NCBI RefSeq assembly: GCF_020531845.1
Contig: NZ_JAJAVF010000004.1
Coordinates: forward strand, 564,715 to 628,714
DNA: 64,000 nt
DNA from: Methylobacillus methanolivorans
GTDB taxonomy: Bacteria > Pseudomonadota > Gammaproteobacteria > Burkholderiales > Methylophilaceae
Direction of reading: 5' to 3'
This document shows positions 25,945 through 34,967 of this stretch, in pieces. Numbering within the stretch: the stretch's first letter is position 1; each line of letters starts with the position of its first letter. The position numbers and the translations under genes are program-made. The notes under the pieces were generated by a model. That model worked only from the letters and a program-made list of their open reading frames with translations, was not told where the DNA came from and did not search any database.

Positions 25945-28900
25945 ATGTTAGGCATAGTAAAAATCGCGCTCAGGCGCCCGTATACCTTTGTGGTCATGGC
26001 GATCCTCATTCTGATCGTGGGTGTGTTGTCGGCATTGCGCATGCCCACCGACATTTTCCCGGAAATTCGTATCCCCGTGATTGCGGTTGCTTGGCAATAT
26101 GCCGGGATGTCCCCGGATCAGATGACCGGGCGCATCATGACGCCTTTCCAGCGTTCATTGACGACAACAGTCAACGATATTGAGCATATCGAGGCTAATT
26201 CTTATGCTGGGTTCGGTATCGTCAAGATTTTCTTCCAGCCAGGCGTTGATGTGGCAACGGCGAATGCGCAGGTGACGGCGATCTCGCAAACCATGTTGCG
26301 CTTATTGCCGCCTGGGACGCAGCCTCCGCTTATCCTCAATTATAACGCTTCCACTGTGCCTATCTTGCAGCTTGCCCTGGCAGGCAAAGGGCTGACAGAA
26401 CAAAACCTTGCAGACTTGGGTATGAATGCGGTGCGGGTGCGGCTGGTATCCGTGCCGGGAGCAGCTATTCCCTGGCCATTCGGTGGCAAGTCACGCCAAG
26501 TGCAGATCGACTTGGACCCCGATGCCATGCAGGCGCGGGGGCTGTCTGGCCAGGATGTGGCGAATGCGCTTGCTGCACAGAACCTGATCTTGCCTGCCGG
26601 TACCCAGAAAATCGGCAATTTTGAATATACGATACAGCTCAATAATGCCCCATCGGCGTTGGAAGAGCTGGGCAATCTACCGGTCAAGGTGGTCAATGGT
26701 GCAACGGTGTATATCCGCGATGTGGCGCAGGTGCGTGACGGTAATCCACCTCAGACCAATCTGGTGCATGTGGATGGTGCGCGTTCGGTATTGATGTCGG
26801 TGCTCAAGAATGGTGCGACATCTACACTCGCGATTGTGGATGGTATTAAGTCCAAACTGGACGAAATCAGGCCAACCTTGCCTGATGAGCTGGAAGTCCG
26901 CCCCATCAACGATCAATCGATTTTCGTCAGCGCCGCGATCAAGGGCGTGGTGCTGGAGGGCTGTATTGCGGCCGCGCTGACCAGCATTATGATTCTGCTG
27001 TTCCTGGGTAGCTGGCGTTCTACGGTGATTATCGCAATCTCCATCCCATTATCCATTTTGGGTGCAATTGCCAGCTTGGCCTTGGTGGGGGAAACACTCA
27101 ATATCATGACGCTGGGTGGGCTTGCGCTCGCCGTGGGTATCCTCGTGGATGATGCCACGGTGACGATAGAAAACATCAATTGGCACCTGGAGCAGGGGAA
27201 GCCGGTGGAACCTGCGATTCTTGATGGCGCGCGACAGATTGTGACGCCTGCGTTTGTCTCGCTCTTGTGTATTTGTATTGTGTTTGTGCCGATGTTCTTC
27301 CTGGAAGGGGTGTCGCGCTTCCTGTTCGTGCCGATGGCAGAGGCGGTGATGTTCGCGATGGTGAGCTCCTTCATCTTGTCGCGCACCTTGGTGCCGACCA
27401 TGGCCAAATACCTGCTCAAGCCGCATGCTCCGCATACCGACCTGCATGGTAATAATCTGGTGTTGGCTCCGTCACGCAATCCTCTGGTGAGGTTCCAGCG
27501 TGGTTTTGAGGCGCGTTTTGAGCATTTCCGTGAAGGCTATCGTGGCATCTTGCTATTGATGCTGGCCAATCGCCGCAAGTTTATTGCGGGTTTCATGGCA
27601 TTTATCTTGCTGAGTTTCGCGCTGGTACCGTTCCTGGGGCGTAATTTCTTCCCTGAGGTGGATGGCGGGCAGATTCTCATGCACGTACGCGTGCCTGTGG
27701 GTACGCGGCTTGAGGAAACAGCAGCCAAGTTTGCCAATATACAATCCGAGATTCGCAAGATCATCCCGGCTCATGAGGTCGAAACTATCGTCGACAACAT
27801 TGGCTTGCCGATCAGCTCAATCAACCTTGCCTACAATAACACTGGCATCATGGGGGTGCAGGATGGCGATATCCAGATCGCCTTGAGTCGCGAGCACCAG
27901 CCAACCGCTGCTTACGTCAAGCGCTTGCGCGAGGAGCTACCGCGCCTGTTCCCGGATGCAACCTTTACCTTCCCTCCAGCGGATATCGTCAGCCAGATCC
28001 TGAATTTTGGCTCTCCAGCACCGATTGACCTGCAAATCCGTGGCAATAACCTGCAGGCTAATTTTGATTATGCCAACATGCTGGTGGCGGAAATCCGCAA
28101 GGTGCCCGGCATCGCTGACGTGCGTATACAGCAGTCGCGTCGTAATCCGGTGCTGAATGTCGATATTGACCGGGTGCGGGCGCAGGAGCTTGGCCTGACG
28201 ACACGTGACGTGACCAATAACATGGTGGTCAACTTGGCTGGTAGTAGCCAGGTAGCCCCTACTTTCTGGCTGAACCCGGCGAATGGGGTTTCTTATCCTA
28301 TCGTGATGCAAACGCCTCAATACAAAATGGATAGCCTGTCTGCGCTGGAAAACCTGCCGATCAATGGCAGTGTGCCGGGCACAACCTCACAAATCTTGGG
28401 TGGCTTGGCGACTTTCTCGCGTAGCAATGCCAACGCCTTGGTTAGCCAATATGACATTCAACCTATGGTGCAGATCAACGCTACTACCCAGGGACGTGAT
28501 CTTGGTGCTGTGGCCAAGGAGATACGCCAGATCATGGATGCTCATGCCGACACGGTACCCAAGGGCTCTAGCGTTGCCTTGCTGGGTCAGGTCGAAACCA
28601 TGGAGCATGCATTTTCTGGCCTGCTGTTTGGATTGGTGGGGGCGATTGCGCTGATCTATCTGTTGATCGTGGTGAACTTCCAATCATGGAGTGACTCATT
28701 CGTGATCGTCAGTGCCTTACCTGCGGCGATTGCTGGCATTGTCTGGATGCTGTTTGCAAGCTTTACCCCGTTATCCGTACCGGCATTGACCGGGGCGATC
28801 ATGTGTATGGGGGTGGCGACTGCCAATAGCGTGTTGGTGATCAGCTTTGCACGCGAGCGCTTGGCAGAGCTGGGAAATGCGACCCAGGCCGCGATAGAAG

Positions 28901-29151
28901 CTGGTTTTGTACGCTTCCGTCCGGTATTGATGACTGCCCTGGCCATGATGATAGGGATGGCGCCGATGGCATTGGGCCTGGGCGAGGGTGGTGAGCAGAA
29001 TGCACCGCTAGGGCGCGCAGTCATCGGCGGCCTGTTGTTTGCCACCATTACCACCCTGATTTTTGTGCCTGTGGTATTTAGCGTTGTTCACCGCAATTAC
29101 CGCAAGCCCGTTGTCGAGAATTCGAGTTATGGAGAAGTAAATGTCATCTGA
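25945..29151 (+). CDS. RND-family efflux pump, inner-membrane subunit
   Basis: 1068 aa with the RND layout: TM1 at residues ~12-32, a large periplasmic loop, TM2-6 from about 330, a second loop and TM8-12 near the C-terminus. The proton-relay acidic pair is present in TM4 (LVDDATVTIENI). The sequence resembles the AcrB/HAE-1 superfamily but lies in a less-studied branch, so substrates are unknown. It forms a tripartite pump with the adaptor (11-base overlap) and the outer-membrane factor that follow. Adaptor after pump, in place of the usual adaptor first, is a modest departure from acrAB order. Confidence 0.93.
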   Translation: MLGIVKIALRRPYTFVVMAILILIVGVLSALRMPTDIFPEIRIPVIAVAWQYAGMSPDQMTGRIMTPFQRSLTTTVNDIEHIEANSYAGFGIVKIFFQPGVDVATANAQVTAISQTMLRLLPPGTQPPLILNYNASTVPILQLALAGKGLTEQNLADLGMNAVRVRLVSVPGAAIPWPFGGKSRQVQIDLDPDAMQARGLSGQDVANALAAQNLILPAGTQKIGNFEYTIQLNNAPSALEELGNLPVKVVNGATVYIRDVAQVRDGNPPQTNLVHVDGARSVLMSVLKNGATSTLAIVDGIKSKLDEIRPTLPDELEVRPINDQSIFVSAAIKGVVLEGCIAAALTSIMILLFLGSWRSTVIIAISIPLSILGAIASLALVGETLNIMTLGGLALAVGILVDDATVTIENINWHLEQGKPVEPAILDGARQIVTPAFVSLLCICIVFVPMFFLEGVSRFLFVPMAEAVMFAMVSSFILSRTLVPTMAKYLLKPHAPHTDLHGNNLVLAPSRNPLVRFQRGFEARFEHFREGYRGILLLMLANRRKFIAGFMAFILLSFALVPFLGRNFFPEVDGGQILMHVRVPVGTRLEETAAKFANIQSEIRKIIPAHEVETIVDNIGLPISSINLAYNNTGIMGVQDGDIQIALSREHQPTAAYVKRLREELPRLFPDATFTFPPADIVSQILNFGSPAPIDLQIRGNNLQANFDYANMLVAEIRKVPGIADVRIQQSRRNPVLNVDIDRVRAQELGLTTRDVTNNMVVNLAGSSQVAPTFWLNPANGVSYPIVMQTPQYKMDSLSALENLPINGSVPGTTSQILGGLATFSRSNANALVSQYDIQPMVQINATTQGRDLGAVAKEIRQIMDAHADTVPKGSSVALLGQVETMEHAFSGLLFGLVGAIALIYLLIVVNFQSWSDSFVIVSALPAAIAGIVWMLFASFTPLSVPALTGAIMCMGVATANSVLVISFARERLAELGNATQAAIEAGFVRFRPVLMTALAMMIGMAPMALGLGEGGEQNAPLGRAVIGGLLFATITTLIFVPVVFSVVHRNYRKPVVENSSYGEVNVI

Positions 29152-30319
29152 TTTTAGCTCTACTGATCTTGGTGCCCCGCGCCGTACCGTGCGTCGAGGC
29201 AGCTTGATCATTGCCCTGGTGGCGATTGGAGTGGTGGCGTATGGTTTGACGATACGGGCCAAGGAAAGCGATGCCCTCAAGCAATGGACGAATGAGCAGT
29301 CCATTCCATCGGTAACCCTGGTGGAGCCTGTGCCGGGCAGTAATGTGAGCACCCTGGAATTGCCTGCCCGTCTTGAGGCATTTGCGCGTGCACCTATCTA
29401 TGCGCGTGTGAATGGCTATTTGAAGCAATGGCATGTGGATATTGGTAGCCCGGTCAAGGCTGGCCAATTGCTCGGTGAGATTGAAACCCCGGACCTAGAC
29501 CAGCAGTTGCTACAGGCCAAGGCCGATGTGGCGGCTGCCAAGGTGAATGCCGAATTGGCGGGAACTACTGCCAAACGTTGGCAATCCATGTTGAACACTG
29601 ATTCTGTCTCCAAGCAGGAAGTCGACGAGCGCCTGGGCGATTACGCAGCCAAGCAGGCGCTCTTGCAAGCTGCCCAGGCAAACCTGGACCGCGTCCAAGC
29701 CAATAAGGGTTTCACTAGGCTAGTGGCGCCGTTTGATGGCATCGTGACTGCACGTCATACCGATATTGGTGCCCTCATCAATGCGGGTGAGGCTGCACAA
29801 CCACTATTCGTGGTGTCTGATATGCGCAAACTGCGCCTTTATGTGAATGTGCCGCAAAGCTATGCGCCAGCATTGGGGCAGGGTACCTTGGCAAAGGTGA
29901 CGATTCCAGGCCGCCCAGGCGTGGAATATTCTGCCAGCCTGGTGGCTTCGTCACGGGCCGTGGATGCGGCTTCTGGCACCACCCTGTTCCAGTTTTTGGT
30001 ACCGAACAAAGAGGGCGAGCTGTTACCTGGCGGGTTTGCGCGTGCTGGCATTGAGCTGCCTGCCAGTCAAGCCACGTTGAGCATCCCGGCCAGTGCCATC
30101 ATCTTCCGCCAGGATGGCTTGCGTGTTGCCACGCTGGGTGAGCATGACAAAGTTGTGCTGAAAACAGTCACCGTGGCGCGTGATTTGGGTAAAACCCTGG
30201 AAATCAGCACTGGCTTGGAAGCTGGCGATAAGCTGATAGACAGCCCTCCCGATGATATTACCGATGGCATGCAAGTGCGCGCTAATACGAAGGCTAACCA
30301 AGGGGCAGGCCAGTCATGA
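29141..30319 (+). CDS. RND efflux periplasmic adaptor (membrane fusion protein)
   Basis: 392 aa. An N-terminal membrane anchor (~residues 20-40) is followed by a HlyD/AcrA-type biotinyl-lipoyl half domain (YARVNGYLKQWHVDIG), an alpha-helical hairpin (~115-200), the second lipoyl half (VAPFDGIVTARHTDIGALI) and a beta-barrel. No lipobox is seen, so a transmembrane anchor is likely. It bridges the RND pump and the outer-membrane factor. The start lies inside the end of the pump gene with GGAG upstream and the end overlaps the next gene by four bases (ATGA). Confidence 0.92.
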   Translation: MSSDFSSTDLGAPRRTVRRGSLIIALVAIGVVAYGLTIRAKESDALKQWTNEQSIPSVTLVEPVPGSNVSTLELPARLEAFARAPIYARVNGYLKQWHVDIGSPVKAGQLLGEIETPDLDQQLLQAKADVAAAKVNAELAGTTAKRWQSMLNTDSVSKQEVDERLGDYAAKQALLQAAQANLDRVQANKGFTRLVAPFDGIVTARHTDIGALINAGEAAQPLFVVSDMRKLRLYVNVPQSYAPALGQGTLAKVTIPGRPGVEYSASLVASSRAVDAASGTTLFQFLVPNKEGELLPGGFARAGIELPASQATLSIPASAIIFRQDGLRVATLGEHDKVVLKTVTVARDLGKTLEISTGLEAGDKLIDSPPDDITDGMQVRANTKANQGAGQS

Positions 30320-31758
30320 GCGTCAGGCAATATGCTTTGCTAGGCCTGGCGGCATTGCTTGGAGGCTGTTCGTTTGCTCCTGAGTTGAAATTGCCGGAAG
30401 TGCCGGTGGCCAGCGCCTACAAAGAGGCGCAACCTTGGGTGCCTGCCCAGCCGGCTGATCATTTGCCTCGTGGGGCTTGGTGGAAACTGTATGGCGATGC
30501 AGAGTTGGATGCATTGCAAGAGAAACTGCTGGCACACAGTCCAGACCTTGCAGCGGCACTGGCACGTTATCAGCAGGCGCTGGCTTACAGTGAGCAAGCC
30601 CGGGCTGGATTGTTTCCTACATTGTCTGCAAACGGGCAGGCTGGGCGTAACCGAGTTTCTGAGCATCGCCCGTTGGTACCACCCAATGCAGTTATCCCGC
30701 CTACCTACTCCAACTACAGCATAGGCTTGCAGGCTAATTATGAGCTGGATTTATGGGGGCGTGTACGCAACACCGTCAAAGCCGGGGTGGCCGAGGCTGG
30801 CGCGCGCGCGGCTGATCTTGAATCGGTGCGCTTGAGTTTGCAGGCCCAGCTCGCAGAAAATTTCATCGTGTTGCGTGGCTTGGATCAACAGCTCCATATT
30901 CTGGCAGAGACCGTACAAGCCAATGACAAGGCATTGGTGATTACCAAAACGCGCCACGATGCTGGCATTGTGCCTGGCCTAGACGTGAGCCGTGCCCAAA
31001 CGCAGCTTGAAACCACACGTTCGCAGCTAGAGCAGGTGAAAGCGCAGCGTGCGGTGGTAGAGCATGCGATTGCAGCCCTGGTTGGCGACTCTCCCTCCAG
31101 CTTTGCTATCGCCAGTCGGCAGGATGTGATTGCCCTGCCGCAGATCCCGCTGGGTGTGCCCTCTACCTTGTTGCAGCGCAGGCCTGATATTGCCGCAGCA
31201 CAGCGGCGGGTTACGGCTGCCAATGCCAATATTGGCGTGGCGAAAACTGCGTACTTCCCGGCGTTGAGCTTGAGCGCGGCTTTTGGTTACCAAAGTGTTT
31301 CTACCGGGAACTGGTTGAGTGCGCCTAGTAATTTCTGGTCGATTGGCCCCGGTATGCTATTCCAGCTCTTTGATGGTGGGCGGCGCAAAGCCCAGGTCGC
31401 CCAGGCTGAAGCTATGCTGGACGAAACCGGTGCGCGCTATCGCGGTGTAGTGCTGGAAGCTTTTCAGCAGGTGGAAGACAACCTGGCGCGCCTCAACCAT
31501 TACCAATCTGCCGCGGATGCCGAGCGAGCAGCGGCAGAAGCTGCGCAGAAATCGATGGATTTTGCGATGAACCGTTATCGTGAAGGGGCTGCCAACTACC
31601 TGGAGGTTACCTCGGCACAAACGCAGGCCTTGGATACCCAGCGTGCGCTGTTGACGCTCAATGTCAGCCAGTTACGTGCCAGCGTGGATTTGATCCGTGC
31701 CTTGGGTGGTGGTTGGCAAGAGCAAGAAGCGCCGGCTACTGCTGCTAGTCTACAGTGA
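30316..31758 (+). CDS. RND efflux outer-membrane factor, NodT/TolC lipoprotein family
   Basis: 480 aa. Signal peptide with lipobox LGGC (Cys near residue 18), then two OEP-type repeats of coiled coil and beta strands; LLQRRPDIAAAQRRVTAANANIG (positions ~290-312, shown here in part as RRPDIAAAQRRV) is a NodT hallmark. The gene completes the tripartite pump. It ends only three bases from the convergent AraC-type regulator. Confidence 0.92.
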   Translation: MSVRQYALLGLAALLGGCSFAPELKLPEVPVASAYKEAQPWVPAQPADHLPRGAWWKLYGDAELDALQEKLLAHSPDLAAALARYQQALAYSEQARAGLFPTLSANGQAGRNRVSEHRPLVPPNAVIPPTYSNYSIGLQANYELDLWGRVRNTVKAGVAEAGARAADLESVRLSLQAQLAENFIVLRGLDQQLHILAETVQANDKALVITKTRHDAGIVPGLDVSRAQTQLETTRSQLEQVKAQRAVVEHAIAALVGDSPSSFAIASRQDVIALPQIPLGVPSTLLQRRPDIAAAQRRVTAANANIGVAKTAYFPALSLSAAFGYQSVSTGNWLSAPSNFWSIGPGMLFQLFDGGRRKAQVAQAEAMLDETGARYRGVVLEAFQQVEDNLARLNHYQSAADAERAAAEAAQKSMDFAMNRYREGAANYLEVTSAQTQALDTQRALLTLNVSQLRASVDLIRALGGGWQEQEAPATAASLQ

Positions 31759-31761
31759 GGA

Positions 31762-32589
31762 TTATTGCGACGCTGGTTTGTCTTGTGACCAGCGCGTCAG
31801 GTAATTACTTGGCGACTCTCCCATTGAGCGCGAAAACATACTGGTGAAACCCGCGGTGCTCTCATAACCCAGCGCCAGTGCAATATTGGTGACGCTGGCG
31901 CCTTCAATCAACATCTCGACGGCTCTGATCAGGCATAGCTGTTGGCGCCAGGCGGAGAACGTCATGCCGGTTTCCTTCTGGAACAAGCGTGCGAGCGTCC
32001 GTGTGCTGGCTCCGGCAAGCTGCGACCATTCTTCAATATTGCGATTATCACCGGGGTTCTGATGCAGGCGTTCCGTCACGCGACGTAAACGCTGATCGCG
32101 GCCTTCTGGCAGGAAAAGCGGCGCTTGCTGGGCAATACTGATCTGGTCGACCAACACGCGCATTAATCTGTGCTCAGGCCCATCAAGCGAATACTGGTTA
32201 TTGATCGCCACGGCCTGCGAGACCAGTTCGCGTAGCAACGGGGTCAGCTTGATGACGCAACAGCGTGTAGGCAAGGTGTCCAGCCACTTCGGAGAGATCA
32301 ATACAGTCTGCATTTCTGACATTTGCGTATAGGTGACGCTATGCATCGCAGCGCTGGGGATCCAGCAGGCACGGCCTGGGGGGGTAATCCAGGAGCCATC
32401 GCGTGTTTGCACGCGCATGCTGCCCGAAGTCACGAACATCAATTGTCCGCGCTGGTGCGCATGAGTTTCAACCTGCCAGTGCTTGGAATAGCGGCCCACT
32501 CGGGCGACAACCGGCAATGGAGAAAGGTCCGGATCTGGGCCTATGCCGTTGAGGTCAGTGAAGACTGGGTAAACTGTGATCTCTGTCAT
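31762..32589 (-). CDS. AraC-family transcriptional regulator with cupin domain
   Basis: 275 aa. The N-terminal cupin-like sensor domain (HAHQRGQLMFVTSGSMRV near residue 45; GRACWIPSAAMHSV) is followed by an AraC double helix-turn-helix from about residue 170 (LAGASTRTLARLFQKETGM; IALALGYESTAGFTSMFSR). The layout matches NimR-type regulators that control adjacent efflux genes. It converges with the RND operon and lies 24 bases after the lipid-transport operon on its own strand, so it could read through from that operon. Control of the pump is a reasonable guess, not shown. Confidence 0.88.
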   Translation of the reverse strand: MTEITVYPVFTDLNGIGPDPDLSPLPVVARVGRYSKHWQVETHAHQRGQLMFVTSGSMRVQTRDGSWITPPGRACWIPSAAMHSVTYTQMSEMQTVLISPKWLDTLPTRCCVIKLTPLLRELVSQAVAINNQYSLDGPEHRLMRVLVDQISIAQQAPLFLPEGRDQRLRRVTERLHQNPGDNRNIEEWSQLAGASTRTLARLFQKETGMTFSAWRQQLCLIRAVEMLIEGASVTNIALALGYESTAGFTSMFSRSMGESPSNYLTRWSQDKPASQ

Positions 32590-32613
32590 GTTGCAGGTAA
32601 CTGCTCAAGAGGC

Positions 32614-33225
32614 TCATGGCAGCGTGCTGGATTGGCATTCACTGAACGACTGACTGGTTTGCTTCGCCCAATCAGCGGCCTGCTGCAATGCTTGCGTACT
32701 GGCGACATTCAATGCTGCAACGCCCCCGCGGGCATCGGCACTTTGTGCAGCGCTCTGCGCGGAGAGTAAGGTGGAAGCGAGTTGTTTACGTGAGCGCCTG
32801 TCAATCAGGCCGGCTTGTAGCTGCACTACCCCATGGCTGCTGCTGGCGCTATCAAATACCTGGTCAAATGCCACAATCTGCAGTTTTACGTTACAACTTG
32901 TATTGTGAGAGGGCGCATTGACAATCTTTTGACGCAACAACTCAGCAGGCAAGGTAGACCAGCGGCTTTCTGTATAGCCGAATACCTGGGTTGGATTCTT
33001 GTCGTTGAGGCGGTAGCGGATATTGCTATGTTGGATGGCATCCGTGGCACTCAGCTGCTCGATGGGCAGGTCAAAACTCACGCGATTTTCATTAGATTGC
33101 AAGCCGAAATCATAAAAGTCTAATTGCTTGGTCTCAGGCTTGATTGAGCTGACGCAGGCATTGAGACCGAGTGTTGCCAGCAACAGGAATGCAATAGGTG
33201 GGGTGATGTGCATGGGATACCTCAT
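32614..33225 (-). CDS. ABC-transport auxiliary lipoprotein (PqiC-like)
   Basis: 203 aa. Signal peptide with lipobox LNAC, followed by the ABC_trans_aux/PqiC pattern (FYDFGLQ, IRYRLNDKNPTQVFGYTESRW, LQIVAFDQVFDSASSSHGVVQL). Such lipoproteins sit in the outer membrane and dock MCE proteins; here the MCE partner is the MlaD-like protein just upstream, which it overlaps by four bases (ATGA). ATG at 33225 is favoured by that overlap, although 33213 is possible. Confidence 0.85.
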   Translation of the reverse strand: MRYPMHITPPIAFLLLATLGLNACVSSIKPETKQLDFYDFGLQSNENRVSFDLPIEQLSATDAIQHSNIRYRLNDKNPTQVFGYTESRWSTLPAELLRQKIVNAPSHNTSCNVKLQIVAFDQVFDSASSSHGVVQLQAGLIDRRSRKQLASTLLSAQSAAQSADARGGVAALNVASTQALQQAADWAKQTSQSFSECQSSTLP

Positions 33226-34172
33226 TGAGCGGGTTTGAAGCCAGATTCGCCTGGGCCAGGGCGCAGCGTCGGTTTACCAAAAATCAGGCTTTGCGGGTTT
33301 TCTTCCAGCATATCCAACAGTCGTCTGATACGGCGTGCATCGTCATTGGCAGTGACTGTCAGTTCATTAATACCAGGCAGGGTTTCGTTATTGAGCGTGT
33401 CACCTATCAGGCTAACACTTTGGCGGAAGTCACCAGACATGCCGCGTATGTCCTGCACAGTGGCGGTTAGCTCATTGAGCAAGGGTGTGGCGGCCTGCGT
33501 GGCTTGTTGCAGGTTATCCAATGTTTGCGTCAGGTGCTGCTGATTTTGTGCTGACATGAATTTGCTGGCCTTGCCGAAGGCATCATTGGCAGATACCAGC
33601 GTTTCACCTAGCTTGGATGAAGCCTGCTCAAGATTGGCAAGGGTCTGGTTCAGGCTTTGTACGTCAATACTTTGCATCACAGTGTTGGCTTGCTCGATGG
33701 TGGAGACACCGTGGTTGACGAACGCTTCTACCTTGTCCACCAACTGCGGCACGCGCTCGGAAATGCGGTCTATGAGCGAAGGGCGCATAGTGATGAGCGA
33801 GCCAGGGGCCAGTTGTTCGCCATCGTCATTCAGGTCGTTGAGATCGATATAGGCAAGCCCCGTCACCCCTTGCGCGCGTAATTCTGCATAGGCGTCCTTG
33901 GTCAGATGTAGTTTTTCATCGACGCGGATGGTGATCTCGATCGATGATTGCGAGTTGGGGTCAAGCGATATATCGGATACCTTGCCGACATTGACGCCAC
34001 GGAATTTTACCGAGGCTTCCTGGCTGAGGCCGGTCACTGGTTGTTTCGAGATAATCTTGTATTCCGTGAATGCTTGGCGCGTGCCACTCATCCACCAGAA
34101 TGCAAAGGCGAGAATGCCGATCAGGATGAGGGTAACAATGCCAACGGCAAGGGCGTGAGCGCGATTTTCCAT
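33222..34172 (-). CDS. MCE/MlaD-family lipid-binding protein
   Basis: 316 aa. One N-terminal membrane helix (~residues 10-30), a single MCE domain (residues ~38-120, with GLSQEASVKFRGVNVGKV and GVTGLAYIDL) and a long helical C-terminal region (~140-300) rich in Leu and Gln. Single-MCE proteins form hexamers in the periplasm and carry lipids between membranes. The longer helical tail differs from E. coli MlaD and resembles the tunnel-forming type. It sits between the MlaF-like ATPase and the PqiC-like lipoprotein. Confidence 0.9.
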   Translation of the reverse strand: MENRAHALAVGIVTLILIGILAFAFWWMSGTRQAFTEYKIISKQPVTGLSQEASVKFRGVNVGKVSDISLDPNSQSSIEITIRVDEKLHLTKDAYAELRAQGVTGLAYIDLNDLNDDGEQLAPGSLITMRPSLIDRISERVPQLVDKVEAFVNHGVSTIEQANTVMQSIDVQSLNQTLANLEQASSKLGETLVSANDAFGKASKFMSAQNQQHLTQTLDNLQQATQAATPLLNELTATVQDIRGMSGDFRQSVSLIGDTLNNETLPGINELTVTANDDARRIRRLLDMLEENPQSLIFGKPTLRPGPGESGFKPAQ

Positions 34173-34175
34173 AAA

Positions 34176-34961
34176 TTATCCAGTTCTCTCCAAGCGAATG
34201 CGTACACCTTGGAAAAAGTGTTGCACAAAGGGATGGTCAATATTACCTAGCTCGCGCAGGCCGCAATTGGCGACTATGCGTTTGTCAGCGAGCACGGCGA
34301 CCTTGTCGGTGAGTGATACCAAGGTGTCTAGGTCGTGCGTGACGAAGATCACCGTCAAGCCTAGGGCATGTTTGATGCTCTTGATCAATTCGACAAATTT
34401 CTCGCTGCGGTCCGGGTCCAGCCCCGCAGTTGGCTCGTCCAGCAGCAATAGCTCTGGTTCTAGCGCTAATGCACGTGCCAGAGCGACACGTTTGATCATG
34501 CCGCCGGATAGCTGCGAAGGCAACCTTGAGCCTGTATCCAGCTCCAGTTCTACCAATGATAGTTTGTGTAGTACCAATTGATGAATGGTGGCTTCGTCGA
34601 ATTGCCTGAGTTCACGCAGCGGGAAAGCAATGTTGTCATATACGCTCAAGGCGGAAAACAGTGCGCCTTGCTGAAACAGCATGCCGAGCCGGTTCATCAG
34701 GCGTTGTTGCGGTACACGATCCATCGCATGCAGGTTCTTGCCAAAAAGTAGCACCTCACCTTTGGTCGGGCGAGTCAGGCCGACAATGTGCCTGAGCAGT
34801 GTGGTCTTGCCGCTCCCTGAACCGCCTACCAGCGAGACGATTTCACCTGCATTGATAGTCAAGTCTAGATCCTGGTGCACAACATTGCTACCGAACACGG
34901 TCCAGACCTGCTTGATTTCACAGATCGGGTGTAACTGTTTTTCTGTCATATGCTCTGCCAT
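34176..34961 (-). CDS. MlaF-like ABC ATPase for lipid transport
   Basis: 261 aa. Walker A GGSGSGKTT (near residue 47), Q-loop FQQGALFSALSVYDNIAFPL, signature LSGGMIKRVALARALA, Walker B LLLLDEPTAGLDP and H-loop VTHD are intact; the FQQGALF and GGM sequences are typical for MlaF. It powers the adjacent MlaE-type permease. It lies 6 bases after the permease gene and 3 bases before the mlaD-like gene. Confidence 0.92.
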   Translation of the reverse strand: MAEHMTEKQLHPICEIKQVWTVFGSNVVHQDLDLTINAGEIVSLVGGSGSGKTTLLRHIVGLTRPTKGEVLLFGKNLHAMDRVPQQRLMNRLGMLFQQGALFSALSVYDNIAFPLRELRQFDEATIHQLVLHKLSLVELELDTGSRLPSQLSGGMIKRVALARALALEPELLLLDEPTAGLDPDRSEKFVELIKSIKHALGLTVIFVTHDLDTLVSLTDKVAVLADKRIVANCGLRELGNIDHPFVQHFFQGVRIRLERTG

Positions 34962-34967
34962 GGGTGC

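Noticed and set aside
26913..27479. 188-codon antisense frame inside the RND pump gene
   Set aside because: It is a shadow of the membrane-domain coding sequence, with no ribosome site or family pattern.
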